Positions 1 to 8,084 of a DNA stretch of 32,860 nt are shown one piece after another (within the stretch, counting starts at the first letter, position 1; each line of letters opens with the position of its first letter). The position numbers and the translations under genes are program-made. Origin of the DNA: Lachnospiraceae bacterium (GTDB lineage Bacteria; Bacillota; Clostridia; Lachnospirales; Lachnospiraceae); assembly GCA_024681775.1 (NCBI GenBank), contig JAILAF010000055.1, forward strand, positions 1-32,860, in the 5' to 3' direction. The notes under the pieces were generated by a model. That model was not told where the DNA came from, made no database searches, and saw only the letters and a list, made by a program, of their open reading frames with translations.

Positions 1-38
1 CGTAAGACCCTTCACCTTTCGGAAAAAATGGGAAAAAG

Positions 39-70
39 AAAAGAGAAGCTTCCGCAGAAGCTTCTCTTTT
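39..70 (-). terminator. Intrinsic terminator downstream of tRNA-Arg
   Basis: A perfect 14-bp inverted repeat (39-52 and 57-70) with a 4-base loop lies 3 bases beyond the tRNA 3' end. Read on the minus strand, the stem is followed by a T-rich run (complement of the A-rich bases 24-40). This fits a rho-independent terminator ending the tRNA, and perhaps the whole leftward gene series. Confidence 0.85.
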
Positions 71-73
71 CAG

Positions 74-147
74 CGTTCCTGGGCGGATTCGAACCGCCGA
101 CCTTCCGCTTAGGAGGCGGACGCTCTATCCTGCTGAGCTACAGAAAC
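74..147 (-). tRNA. tRNA-Arg, anticodon CCT
   Basis: Read on the minus strand the region folds as a full cloverleaf. The acceptor stem GTTTCTG pairs with CAGGAAC (one G-T pair), the D arm is GCTC/GAGC, the anticodon stem TCCGC/GCGGA carries loop CTCCTAA, and the T arm GGCGG-TTCGAAT-CCGCC is canonical. The anticodon is CCT, which reads AGG (arginine). The CCA end is not encoded, so it must be added after transcription. It lies downstream of the DUF3881-like gene, separated by a hairpin-rich spacer, and a strong terminator follows. Confidence 0.95.
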
Positions 148-160
148 TGATATAATGTCA

Positions 161-333
161 GGGTCAAAAGATCATAATGCGTTTCTGCTCGCAGAATAAG
201 CATTATGGCTTTATGACCCGCCCGAACACGAGCAAGTAGCAATTTACGAAGTAAATTAGCGGATTGTGAGTGTTCGTCGGATTGCGAGAGTTGCAACGCA
301 ACGAAGCAATCCGTAACATTTGTCAAAGACAAA
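161..333. repeat. Hairpin-rich intergenic mosaic (four consecutive inverted repeats)
   Basis: The spacer between tRNA-Arg and the DUF3881-like gene consists of inverted repeats laid end to end. The first is a 59-bp imperfect palindrome (161-219) with nested arms GGGTCA/TGACCC, CATAATGC/GCATTATG and CTGC/GCAG. The second spans 223-276 with outer arms CGAACAC/GTGTTCG and inner arms AATTTAC/GTAAATT. The third spans 278-313 with CGGATTGC/GCAATCCG and inner GTTGC/GCAAC. The fourth is TTTGTC/GACAAA at 319-333. No convincing coding frame lies here. Function is unknown; it could be a repetitive intergenic palindrome, an RNA-processing signal or a 3' stabiliser for the upstream message. Confidence 0.7.
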
Positions 334-346
334 AGGTCGTACCGCG

Positions 347-1231
347 TCAGATCTCCTCGGGATAATTGATCCTGCCCTGCAGCCAGATCACACCCTTGAA
401 ACGACGGCCAACCTTCGGCTCGCCAACCAAATCAATTATATTGATGGCAACATCAAAAGTCAAATCATTCACCTGAACCGTCAGGATATCTATTTTTTCC
501 TTTGTCACGGAATTGGTCACAGTCTGCACGCAGAGGATCTCTCCCAAAATGGCGTACTGATCACACTCCACACCGTAAGGCATAAAGCTGGTCTCCACCA
601 GAGAGTACAGATCCTCCCGATAGATCCGGCGGGACATTTCCTGGTAGGTATCCATATCCTCCAGGGTCAGGCTTTCAATGGCTTTCTCATTTCCGTTTTT
701 TGCGTCCCGCATCAGCGCCTGGCGCTTGGTGGACTGCTCCTTGCGCCTGTTCAGATCCCAGGAATCCTTCACGATGGGAAGCAGCACGCTCCCGCGAACG
801 GAAAGAGCGGACAGCGTGAGGGTGGTGCCGCGTACCGGCAGCTTTTTCGTGGTGAGTGCCTTCACATAAGGGATCCTGTTCTGCAGATAGAAGATCAGAG
901 AGATTCCCAGACGATAATCGTCGCAGATCCCTGCGAAGGACTCCTCCGCTGCGTGACGCTCCACGGACACATCCTCGTAAGAGGTAATGCCGGCACCCTT
1001 CAGATAAGGAAAAACATACTCAATTTGAAAGTTTTCTTTCTCATCGAAGGTGCCGGATACGGTCAAACCCAGCTCGGAGGCATAGTTTTTGCTAAATTCT
1101 GCAAGAAAATCGTCATTTTCAGACAATGTATAGCCGCGATAGTCCGGATTTTTAATGGTATCGATCATCAGCTTTTTGTATTCCGGCGAAGTGATCTCGG
1201 AAAATCCGATGGCTCTCAGATATCTGTGCAT
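347..1231 (-). CDS. DUF3881-like conserved protein of unknown function
   Basis: This 294-residue protein begins MHRYLRAIGF and has no signal peptide or membrane segment, so it is probably cytoplasmic. The N-terminal motif and overall length resemble the DUF3881 family that I associate with Lachnospiraceae and near relatives; no function is established for it. The start is well supported: an AAAGGAGG ribosome binding site sits just upstream of the ATG. The sequence is mixed alpha/beta in character with no recognisable catalytic motif. It lies 45 bp downstream of serS on the same strand, so it is probably co-transcribed with it. The nearness to serS and tRNA-Arg hints at a translation-linked role, but that is inference only. 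Confidence 0.75.
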   Translation of the reverse strand: MHRYLRAIGFSEITSPEYKKLMIDTIKNPDYRGYTLSENDDFLAEFSKNYASELGLTVSGTFDEKENFQIEYVFPYLKGAGITSYEDVSVERHAAEESFAGICDDYRLGISLIFYLQNRIPYVKALTTKKLPVRGTTLTLSALSVRGSVLLPIVKDSWDLNRRKEQSTKRQALMRDAKNGNEKAIESLTLEDMDTYQEMSRRIYREDLYSLVETSFMPYGVECDQYAILGEILCVQTVTNSVTKEKIDILTVQVNDLTFDVAINIIDLVGEPKVGRRFKGVIWLQGRINYPEEI

Positions 1232-1276
1232 AGACTGCCTCCTTTCTGTATATTTCGGTAAAAAACTTTGAAATGC

Positions 1277-2563
1277 TTATGCGATGGGCAGGATCACTTC
1301 CTTGCCGCCCATGTAAGGCTGCAAAGCCTTAGGCACCAGGATGCTGCCGTCCTCCTGCACATTGTTCTCCAGTACGGCGATGAGTCCTCTGGGCGTTGCC
1401 AGCACGGTATTGTTCAGCGTATGTACGAAATAGGTACCGTTCTCCCCCTTGGTGCGGATGCCCAGACGTCTCGCCTGCGCGTCTCCAAGGGTGGAGCAGG
1501 ATCCCACCTCGAAGTACTTCTGCTGACGGGGGCTCCATGCCTCCACGTCACAGCTCTTTACTTTCAGGTCTGCCAGATCACCGCTGCAGCACTCCAGCGT
1601 TCTGACAGGAACGTCAAGACTGCGGAAGAATTCCACAGTGTAGGACCACATCTTGTTGTACCAGTCCATGGACTCTTCCGGCTTACACAGGACTACCATC
1701 TCCTGCTTCTCGAACTGGTGCACGCGGTATACGCCTCGCTCTTCGATGCCGTGGCTTCCCACCTCCTTCCGGAAGCAGGGAGAATAACTGGTCATGGTGA
1801 TGGGGAGCTTGCTCTCCTCCACCATCTCACCCTTGAAGCGACCGATCATGGAATGCTCGGAAGTACCGATGAGGTACAGATCCTCACCCTCGATCTTGTA
1901 CATCATGGCTTCCATCTCCTTGAAGCTCATAACGCCCTGCACCACACTGCTGCGGATCATAAAGGGAGGGATGCAATAGGTGAATCCCTTGTCGATCATG
2001 AAATCTCTGGCGTAGCTCAGCATTGCGGAGTGCAGTCTTGCCGCATCTCCGATGAGATAGTAGAATCCGTTTCCGCTGGTGCGTCCCGCAGCTTCCTTAT
2101 CCAGTCCGCCGATACGATCCAGGATGTCCGCATGATAGGGAACCTCAAAAGCGGGAACCTTCGGCTCACCGTATTTCTGGATCTCCACGTTCTCGGAATC
2201 ATCCTTACCGATGGGAACGCTCTCATCGATGATGTTCGGGATGACCATCATGATCTTCGTGATCTTCTCGGACAGTTCCTCTTCGATCTGCTCCAGCTCT
2301 GCCAGACGCTTAGCGCCGGCTGCGACTTCCGCCTTCTTTGCTTCCGCCTCTTCCTTCTGCCCCTTTGCCATGAGAGCGCCGATCTCCTTGGAGATCTTGT
2401 TTCTCTTTGCTCTCAGATCATCGCCTTCCTGTTTTGCCTTCCGATTCTCCGCATCCAGGCTGATCACCTCATCCACCAGGGCGAGCTTTTCATCCTGAAA
2501 CTTCTTACGGATGTTCTCCTTTACGATCTCCGGATTCTCTCTCAGAAATTTAATGTCGATCAT
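1277..2563 (-). CDS. serS: Seryl-tRNA synthetase (atypical clade)
   Basis: Charges tRNA-Ser with serine in the cytoplasm. The 428 residues match the usual family length. Residues 1-105 form the long antiparallel coiled-coil arm that grips the tRNA-Ser variable arm. The class II core follows, with motif 2 at about 262-286 (CFRKEVGSHG...RVHQFEK) and motif 3 at about 385-407 (PRGLIAVLENN). The serine-binding segment reads GTSEHS (233-238) where most bacterial enzymes have PTAEVP or GTAEVP, and the motif 2 loop reads HGIEERG rather than the common AGRDTRG. This looks like the divergent SerRS branch found in some Clostridia. The start has a GGAGG site 8 bases upstream. It lies in the leftward series after the DUF4446-like gene. 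Confidence 0.95.
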   Translation of the reverse strand: MIDIKFLRENPEIVKENIRKKFQDEKLALVDEVISLDAENRKAKQEGDDLRAKRNKISKEIGALMAKGQKEEAEAKKAEVAAGAKRLAELEQIEEELSEKITKIMMVIPNIIDESVPIGKDDSENVEIQKYGEPKVPAFEVPYHADILDRIGGLDKEAAGRTSGNGFYYLIGDAARLHSAMLSYARDFMIDKGFTYCIPPFMIRSSVVQGVMSFKEMEAMMYKIEGEDLYLIGTSEHSMIGRFKGEMVEESKLPITMTSYSPCFRKEVGSHGIEERGVYRVHQFEKQEMVVLCKPEESMDWYNKMWSYTVEFFRSLDVPVRTLECCSGDLADLKVKSCDVEAWSPRQQKYFEVGSCSTLGDAQARRLGIRTKGENGTYFVHTLNNTVLATPRGLIAVLENNVQEDGSILVPKALQPYMGGKEVILPIA

Positions 2564-2619
2564 TTTTTATGCCTCCGTTCTATGATTTTCTTCCCCGTCC
2601 GCATTCCTTCCGGACTGCC

Positions 2620-3141
2620 TTATCTGGGAAGTTCTGTCTCAATAGCCTGCTCCAGTGCCCGGATTTCTTCCGGTCCCAGCTCGATCTTGCTCTTGCCGTT
2701 TTCAATGACCTTGGAGTACACATAGGAGCCTTCCGTGACATTGACCGAATTGATCAAAATGCCGGTATTGTTCTCATCCAGGAGCACCAGGATGAAGCTC
2801 AGCTCTCCGCCCATCTTCTGATGTGCATTGTACTTCAGCAATGCGGACTTCTGGAAAACCACGCTCAATCTTCTGGTGAGGTATTTGATGCTGTCCTTGT
2901 GATCATCCACCGCACCCAGCAGGTAGCGGTTATCGTCCATGATCTGATCGATCTTCTTTTCCAGGCTCCTGCCGTCCTTTCCTGCCATGAGCTTGTCCAG
3001 ACGGACCCGCTCTCTGTGCAGCTTTACGCCCTGAACGATACAGGTGATCAGGAGTCCAAATGACATTACTGTCAGAATTATAATGTAGATTGCAGGATCG
3101 ATCCCATCGATCCCGATACTGCGAAAGATCTGACTATCCAA
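2620..3141 (-). CDS. DUF4446-like membrane-anchored protein
   Basis: A 173-residue protein with one hydrophobic segment near the N-terminus (about residues 17-40), then a basic stretch and a long helical, coiled-coil-like region (about 43-95). A compact C-terminal domain follows, rich in beta-type sequence around GGELSFILVLLDENNTGI. This layout matches DUF4446, a family usually found beside parB in Clostridia; its role is unknown, though position suggests a link to segregation or the cell envelope. The start codon is TTG, preceded by GGGAGG at 8 bases; the next ATG lies inside the membrane segment, so TTG is the probable true start. It is 25 bp downstream of parB. Confidence 0.8.
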   Translation of the reverse strand: MDSQIFRSIGIDGIDPAIYIIILTVMSFGLLITCIVQGVKLHRERVRLDKLMAGKDGRSLEKKIDQIMDDNRYLLGAVDDHKDSIKYLTRRLSVVFQKSALLKYNAHQKMGGELSFILVLLDENNTGILINSVNVTEGSYVYSKVIENGKSKIELGPEEIRALEQAIETELPR

Positions 3142-3166
3142 GCCTGTTCCCTCCCCGGAAAAAGAT

Positions 3167-4069
3167 TTATGCTTCGCCGCCCTTCATCAGGTTGGCCAAA
3201 CGATCCAGATCATCGTGATTGTAGAACTCCAACGAAATTGTTCCGGAACCGTCCCCTTTTCCGTGGATCACTACCTTGGTGCCGGTAGCAACCTTCAGCT
3301 TTTCCTCCAGATCTCTGTAGAGCAGCTGCAGGGTCTCGTCATCTGCTTTCTTTTCCTTTTTCGGCTTATCCAGATTCTTGACCAGCTTCTCCACTTCACG
3401 GACACTGAGCTTCTGATCAAATACGATCTGAGCGATCTCGTACTGTCTCGCCGGATTGTCGATGGCCAGGAGTGCTCTTGCATGTCCGGTGGACAGCTTC
3501 TCATCGATGAGCATCGCCTGAACCTCATCTGCCAGCTTCAACAGACGGATCGAGTTGGTCACTGCGGATCTGCTCTTGGAGACACGCTCAGCTACTTCGT
3601 CCTGGCGGAGATGGAACTCATCCAGCAGCCTCTTATATGCCTGAGCTTCTTCGATGGGATTCAGATCCTCTCTCTGGATATTCTCAATGAGAGAGATCTC
3701 CACGATCTTCTGCTCCGACAGATTCTTGATGATGACCGGTACTTCCTTCAGACCTGCCAGCTTACTGGCTCTCCATCTCCGCTCACCGGCGATGATCTCG
3801 TAATGATCTCCGCGATCCTGTACCAGGAGAGGGATGAGCACACCGTTATCCTTAATGGAATCCGCCAGCTCCTGCAATGCATCTTCATTGAAATTCTTTC
3901 TGGGCTGTTGCCGATTGGGTTCGATGGACGTGATCTTCACCATCGTGATCCCGCCTTCCGTCGAACTCACCTGCTTTCCACCCTTTGCAGCGCTGTCTTT
4001 CTTTCCCGCACCTTCCATCTGCGGGATCAGGGAATCCAGTCCCTTTCCTAATCCACCTTTCGCAGCCAT
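3167..4069 (-). CDS. parB: Chromosome-partitioning protein ParB (Spo0J)
   Basis: ParB binds parS sites, spreads as a CTP-dependent sliding clamp, loads SMC and stimulates ParA. The 300 residues contain the N-terminal KGLGKGLDSLIPQ-like ParA-interaction segment (1-17), the CTP-binding motifs GERRWRA (95-101) and ENIQREDLNP (129-138), a helix-turn-helix (about 155-178) and a C-terminal dimerisation domain (about 235-300). The ribosome site AGAGGAG lies 5 bases from the ATG. The gene follows parA by 19 bp, as one operon. Its probable targets are the parS palindromes at 5083, 5133 and 6458. The intact GERRW motif predicts an active CTPase. Confidence 0.97.
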   Translation of the reverse strand: MAAKGGLGKGLDSLIPQMEGAGKKDSAAKGGKQVSSTEGGITMVKITSIEPNRQQPRKNFNEDALQELADSIKDNGVLIPLLVQDRGDHYEIIAGERRWRASKLAGLKEVPVIIKNLSEQKIVEISLIENIQREDLNPIEEAQAYKRLLDEFHLRQDEVAERVSKSRSAVTNSIRLLKLADEVQAMLIDEKLSTGHARALLAIDNPARQYEIAQIVFDQKLSVREVEKLVKNLDKPKKEKKADDETLQLLYRDLEEKLKVATGTKVVIHGKGDGSGTISLEFYNHDDLDRLANLMKGGEA

Positions 4070-4088
4070 ACCTTCTCCTCTTTAACTC

Positions 4089-4889
4089 TTAATTTTCGTA
4101 CCGCACCTTCTGTACGGCATTCATCGCATTGTGGTGTTCGATCACTTCTCTGGCCAGTGCGCGATAGCTCTCGGCGCCGGTGGATTTGGGATCATATTCC
4201 GTGATGGGCTTTCCGTAGCTGGGTGCCTCTGCCAGTCTGACATTTCTGGGAATCATGGCATTGTAAATATAGTGATGCAGATTTGCACGCACATTCTCCA
4301 CCACCTGGGCAGACAGATTCGTACGGTTATCAAACATGGTAAAGACTACACCGTCCAGATCCAGTTCCGGATTCATGCGATCCTTCACCAGATTGATGGT
4401 ATGGATCAGCTGGCTCACACCCTCCAATGCGTAATACTCACACTGAATGGGAACCAGTACCGTCTGTGCGGTGGTGAGTGCATTGATGGTCAGCAGGTTC
4501 AGGGAAGGAGGGCAGTCGATCAATACAAAATCGTAGGAATCCAGCACATAGTCCAGATCATTCTTCAGGACAAAATGCTTATCCTTATCGTCGTTCAGCT
4601 CGATCTCCGCACCTGCCAGATTCACATTGGAAGGAACCAGGCTCACATTCTTAAAGATATCCGGGATAATACATTCCTGGATCGTGTTTTCACCGATCAG
4701 TACCTCATACACCGTGCGCTCCAGTTCATTCTTGTTGACACCGAATCCCGTGGTGGTGTTCCCCTGAGGATCCATATCGATCACCAGGACTTTCTTTCCT
4801 GCTTCCCCCAGGGCAGCGGAGAGATTGATGGAAGTGGTCGTCTTACCGACGCCACCCTTTTGGTTTGTAATTGCAATGACTTTCTTCAT
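4089..4889 (-). CDS. parA: ParA/Soj chromosome-partitioning ATPase
   Basis: A 266-residue deviant Walker-type ATPase that works with ParB on origin segregation and, as Soj in Bacillus, regulates DnaA. Visible motifs are the deviant Walker A box KGGVGKTT (11-18) with its signature lysine, the A' box LVIDMDPQGN (35-44) and Walker B FVLIDCPPSL (121-130). The frame is open for 22 more codons upstream, but the start chosen here at MKKVIAITNQ matches the family and has a GGAAAGGA ribosome site 6 bases ahead. An extended -10 promoter lies about 45 bp upstream. The upstream intergenic region carries two parS sites, so ParB may autoregulate the operon. Confidence 0.96.
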   Translation of the reverse strand: MKKVIAITNQKGGVGKTTTSINLSAALGEAGKKVLVIDMDPQGNTTTGFGVNKNELERTVYEVLIGENTIQECIIPDIFKNVSLVPSNVNLAGAEIELNDDKDKHFVLKNDLDYVLDSYDFVLIDCPPSLNLLTINALTTAQTVLVPIQCEYYALEGVSQLIHTINLVKDRMNPELDLDGVVFTMFDNRTNLSAQVVENVRANLHHYIYNAMIPRNVRLAEAPSYGKPITEYDPKSTGAESYRALAREVIEHHNAMNAVQKVRYEN

Positions 4890-4932
4890 AGCATTCCTTT
4901 CCGCCTGATATACACTTCTGATTTGTTTGATT

Positions 4933-4941
4933 ATTATATCA
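4933..4941 (-). promoter_or_regulatory. Extended -10 promoter for parA-parB
   Basis: The minus strand reads TGATATAAT, a perfect -10 hexamer with the TGn extension. No good -35 lies 17 bases upstream, as is usual for extended -10 promoters. It would give a leader of about 35-40 bases before the parA ATG at 4889. Confidence 0.6.
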
Positions 4942-5082
4942 CATTCGACCAACAAAATCTCTAAAGAAGCGTATTACATTTCGTTTTCCTATATCTTGTG
5001 GTACTGAAAATTACCCCTTATGTTTCACATTACAGGTGTATTTGTGTTTCACAATTTGCAGTGTCTACATTTTGTGGTTTCA

Positions 5083-5098
5083 TGTTTCACGTGAAACA
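5083..5098. promoter_or_regulatory. parS site 1 (perfect)
   Basis: TGTTTCACGTGAAACA is identical to the 16-bp parS consensus bound by Spo0J/ParB. It lies upstream of parA within a few kilobases of oriC, as expected. Confidence 0.97.
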
Positions 5099-5132
5099 TG
5101 ATTTAGTGGTTAATCGATATCTGATCAAAAAA

Positions 5133-5148
5133 AGTTTCACGTGAAACA
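5133..5148. promoter_or_regulatory. parS site 2 (15 of 16)
   Basis: AGTTTCACGTGAAACA differs from the consensus only at the first base. It is centred 50 bp from site 1, about five helical turns, so both would lie on the same face of the DNA. Confidence 0.95.
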
Positions 5149-5201
5149 TATATTTATAACACCACAACATATAGAAAGACACAATATCTATACAATTTCC
5201 G

Positions 5202-5942
5202 TTACACCAAAGGTTTCTTCTGTGGTGTTCCTGCAGGACGGGGATACTTTCGATCCGTAGCTTTAACCTTATGGATATCAAAAAGGAAACGGTGGAACTC
5301 TTCGTCAGATAGCTTAAAGTCAATCTGAGAACGCACTTCACAGCCCAAAAGAGAAAGTGCTCTATTGGCATCCGCCAGCTCTTCCGCACCATGATCACCC
5401 TTATAGGAAATAAAGCTGCCCCCTACCTTACAGAAAGGAGTACATAATTCAGAAAGAACAGCCAGGTTCGCTACAGCTCTGGAAACAACAAAATCATACT
5501 GTTCCCGATAAGCAGGATCCTTACCGAAATCCTCAGCTCTTCCGTGTACGGTATTGACATCGGAAAGCCCCAGCTCCGATACCACCTCGTTCAGGAAGTT
5601 CACTCTCTTCTGAAGAGAATCCAAAAGGGTAAGCCGCACACCGGGAAAAAGTATCTTTATGGGGATTCCGGGAAAACCGGCACCGGTGCCTACATCAATC
5701 AAAGAAAGGGAACCCTCTTTTTCATAAGCAGAACGAAAACAATCCATGGAAGCGATGGATGCGGAATCTGCAAAGTGTTTGATCAACACGTCTTCAAAAT
5801 CCGTAATGGCAGTCAGGTTGATCTTCTCATTCCAGGAAATAAGCAGCTCATAATACCTGATAAATTGCTGCTCCTGTTTTACATCCATCTTCAGATCATA
5901 TTTGGAAAGTTCCGAACGAAAAGTGCTCAGATCATACCCCAT
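5202..5942 (-). CDS. rsmG: 16S rRNA (guanine527-N7)-methyltransferase RsmG
   Basis: RsmG (GidB) uses S-adenosylmethionine to methylate N7 of G527 in 16S rRNA; loss gives low-level streptomycin resistance in many bacteria. The 246-residue protein has the Rossmann SAM-binding motif IDVGTGAGFPG (82-92) and the family signature WNEKINLTAI (37-46). The frame continues nine codons upstream, but MGYDLSTF has a GGAGGT ribosome site about 8 bases ahead and fits the family, so that start is used. It lies 32 bp downstream of mnmG on the same strand, the common gidA-gidB arrangement. Confidence 0.96.
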   Translation of the reverse strand: MGYDLSTFRSELSKYDLKMDVKQEQQFIRYYELLISWNEKINLTAITDFEDVLIKHFADSASIASMDCFRSAYEKEGSLSLIDVGTGAGFPGIPIKILFPGVRLTLLDSLQKRVNFLNEVVSELGLSDVNTVHGRAEDFGKDPAYREQYDFVVSRAVANLAVLSELCTPFCKVGGSFISYKGDHGAEELADANRALSLLGCEVRSQIDFKLSDEEFHRFLFDIHKVKATDRKYPRPAGTPQKKPLV

Positions 5943-5974
5943 AGATGATACCTCCAAAAAACATAACAAAAAAA

Positions 5975-7903
5975 TCAGGAACGACGTTCCAGGTAGATCA
6001 ACAAAACGGAAACATCCGCCGGTGTCACACCGGAAATGCGGGAAGCCTGTCCGATGGAGATGGGATGATACTCCTTCAATTTGCTCCGGGCTTCGATCCG
6101 TAAAGAAGGGACCTCATCAAAATCCAGATCCGCAGGAATCTTCCGGTTTTCCATTTTTCGGAATTGCTCAACCTGCTTTTTCTGACGGGCAATATATCCC
6201 TCATACTTGATCTCGATCTCAACCTGTTCTTTCACACGATTGGAAAGCGTCGGCCGGTCCGGATCAAAAACAGCCAGATCATCATAATGAAGCTCCGGTC
6301 TGCAAAGGAGATCCGCAAGGGTTGCCGCAGTTTTCAGAGATGTGGTTCCCAGCTGCTCCAGCAGGTCCTGAACTTTCGCATTTGCTCCCAGGGAGATACT
6401 CCGGAGTCGATCCATCTCCTCATGGATCTGCCGGTCCATCTCTTCCGTCGCATCCAATATTTCACGTGAAACCAAACCGATCCGATATCCATACTTACGG
6501 AGGCGAAGATCCGCATTGTCCTGACGGAGGAGCAAACGATACTCCGCTCTGGAAGTCATCATACGATAAGGTTCTTTATTATCCTTCGTAACCAGATCAT
6601 CAATAAGCACACCGATATAAGATTCATCCCTCGTCAGGATCAAAGGATCCTTCCCAAGGATCTCCATGGCAGCATTAACACCGGCGACAAATCCCTGAGC
6701 CGCAGCCTCTTCATAACCGCTGCTCCCATTGAATTGTCCCCCGGCAAAAAGTCCCTTAACTGCCTTAAATTCCAAAGAAGGGTAAAGCTGTCTGGCAGAG
6801 ATGCAATCATACTCGATCGCATAAGCATTACGAACGATCCTGCAATGCTCCAGACCGGGGACTGTTCGATACATCCGCAACTGCACCTCTTCGGGTAAAG
6901 AGCTGGACATGCCATCCACGTACATCTCGTCCGTGTAGAGACCTTCCGGCTCGAGAAAAACCTGATGTCTTTCCCTGTCAGGAAATTTCACAACCTTATC
7001 TTCAATACTGGGACAATACCTGGGACCGACACCTTCAATGATCCCGGCATAAATAGGAGAGCGGTGAATGTTCTCCCGGATCACCTGATGAGTTTCTTCA
7101 TTCGTATAAGTAAGCCAGCAGGAGACCTGCTCCTTTTGAATGGAATCCGGATCCGTTGAAAAGGAAAAAGGAACGATCCGTTCATCACCGGGCTGCTCCA
7201 CCATCTTGGAAAAATCAATACTCTTACCATCCATACGGGCAGGTGTACCGGTCTTAAACCGACGAAGTTCAATGCCCATCTCCCGAAGAGAATCGGAAAG
7301 ATGCGTTGCAGCCATAAGACCATTGGGCCCGGTATAGGTAATGGACTCTCCGGTAAGACATCTGGCATTGAGATACACACCGGTACAAAGTACCACAGCT
7401 TTCGCATGATAGGTGGCACCGGTACCCGTCACCACTCCGGTAACGATCTTACGGGAAACCGTATCAGAATTGACACAAGTGTCATTATTTACATCCTCCC
7501 AAAGCAGACTGCAGACCTCTGCCTGCTTGATCGTCAGATGCTCCTGACTCTCCAGCACCTTACGCATCGCAGAAGAATATTCTCTTTTATCAGCCTGTGC
7601 TCTGAGGGAATGAACCGCAGGACCCTTGCTGGTACCCAGCATTTTCGACTGAATAAAAGTCTTATCGATGTTCTTTCCCATCTCACCGCCAAGCGCATCC
7701 AGCTCTCTCACCAGGTGACCCTTGCTGGATCCGCCGATATTGGGATTGCATGGCATAAGTGCAATGCTGTCAACAGAAACCGTAAAGATCACCGTCTCCA
7801 AACCCAGTCTTGCGCAGGCAAGCGCAGCTTCACATCCTGCATGACCTGCCCCTACCACCGCCACATCAATATCCGCTACATCAAAATACTTCTTATCATC
7901 CAT
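5975..7903 (-). CDS. mnmG: tRNA uridine-5-carboxymethylaminomethyl modification enzyme MnmG (GidA)
   Basis: An FAD-dependent partner of MnmE that installs the cmnm5 group on the wobble uridine of certain tRNAs. At 642 residues it is close to family length (about 625-640). The N-terminus has the dinucleotide-binding motif [12 protein letters not shown] (16-27), followed by the conserved PCNPNIGG segment (about 52-59). Later come [21 protein letters not shown] and [17 protein letters not shown], and the C-terminal MnmE-binding helical region. The ribosome binding site is weak (TAGGG about 9 bases upstream) and lies inside the repeated hairpin element. A degenerate parS site sits within the gene at 6458-6473. 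Confidence 0.97.
   Translation of the reverse strand: MDDKKYFDVADIDVAVVGAGHAGCEAALACARLGLETVIFTVSVDSIALMPCNPNIGGSSKGHLVRELDALGGEMGKNIDKTFIQSKMLGTSKGPAVHSLRAQADKREYSSAMRKVLESQEHLTIKQAEVCSLLWEDVNNDTCVNSDTVSRKIVTGVVTGTGATYHAKAVVLCTGVYLNARCLTGESITYTGPNGLMAATHLSDSLREMGIELRRFKTGTPARMDGKSIDFSKMVEQPGDERIVPFSFSTDPDSIQKEQVSCWLTYTNEETHQVIRENIHRSPIYAGIIEGVGPRYCPSIEDKVVKFPDRERHQVFLEPEGLYTDEMYVDGMSSSLPEEVQLRMYRTVPGLEHCRIVRNAYAIEYDCISARQLYPSLEFKAVKGLFAGGQFNGSSGYEEAAAQGFVAGVNAAMEILGKDPLILTRDESYIGVLIDDLVTKDNKEPYRMMTSRAEYRLLLRQDNADLRLRKYGYRIGLVSREILDATEEMDRQIHEEMDRLRSISLGANAKVQDLLEQLGTTSLKTAATLADLLCRPELHYDDLAVFDPDRPTLSNRVKEQVEIEIKYEGYIARQKKQVEQFRKMENRKIPADLDFDEVPSLRIEARSKLKEYHPISIGQASRISGVTPADVSVLLIYLERRS
6458..6473. 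promoter_or_regulatory. parS-like site inside mnmG (14 of 16)
   Basis: TATTTCACGTGAAACC keeps the central 12-bp palindrome TTTCACGTGAAA and differs from consensus at positions 2 and 16. Its place inside a coding sequence 1.3 kb from the other parS sites is typical, since Firmicute parS sites are often intragenic near the origin. Confidence 0.75.
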
Positions 7904-7909
7904 TTTTTG

Positions 7910-8084
7910 CGACCCTACCGTGCACTGCGTTCAAAAAGTTTGCATATCAATGCACAAATTGAAAGGTGATCCATCTCTCGAGTGAGAAATTCGCGAAGGC
8001 GATTTCTCACGACCCAACTGTGCAATAAATGCTTGCATTTATTGCGTAAAAACATTTTGGCATATCAATGCAAAATGTTTTTAC
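7910..8084. repeat. Hairpin-rich repeated element between mnmE and mnmG
   Basis: Two related units are visible, each beginning CGACCC(T/A)AC(C/T)GTGCA (7910 and 8010) and ending with GCATATCAATGCA (7942-7954 and 8060-8072). Hairpins lie at 7982-8010 (GTGAGAAAT arms), at 8022-8045 (perfect 11-bp arms GCAATAAATGC) and at 8046-8084 (perfect 14-bp arms GTAAAAACATTTTG with an 11-base loop). The last stem contains the mnmE stop codon. The left unit supplies the weak ribosome site of mnmG. There is no credible gene. It may be a mobile palindrome or an RNA-processing or attenuation element. Confidence 0.7.

Larger units (their letters stand above)
4942..5201. promoter_or_regulatory. parA-rsmG intergenic region with parS cluster
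   Basis: About 310 bp between parA and rsmG lack a credible gene. The AT-rich stretch holds two near-complete parS sites (5083-5098 and 5133-5148), two isolated parS half sites TGTTTCAC at 5021-5028 and 5045-5052, and a 14-bp inverted repeat (4989-5002 and 5161-5174, 13 of 14 matching) that flanks the whole cluster. The parA promoter lies at its left edge. Confidence 0.75.

Noticed and set aside
2564..2619. A T-box leader for serS
   Set aside because: Only 56 bases separate serS from the upstream gene, too short for a T-box, and no T-box sequence is present.
1268..2725. A 485-codon open frame on the plus strand opposite serS
   Set aside because: It lies wholly antisense to serS, has no domain and shows the Leu/His-rich composition typical of the opposite strand of a GC-balanced gene.
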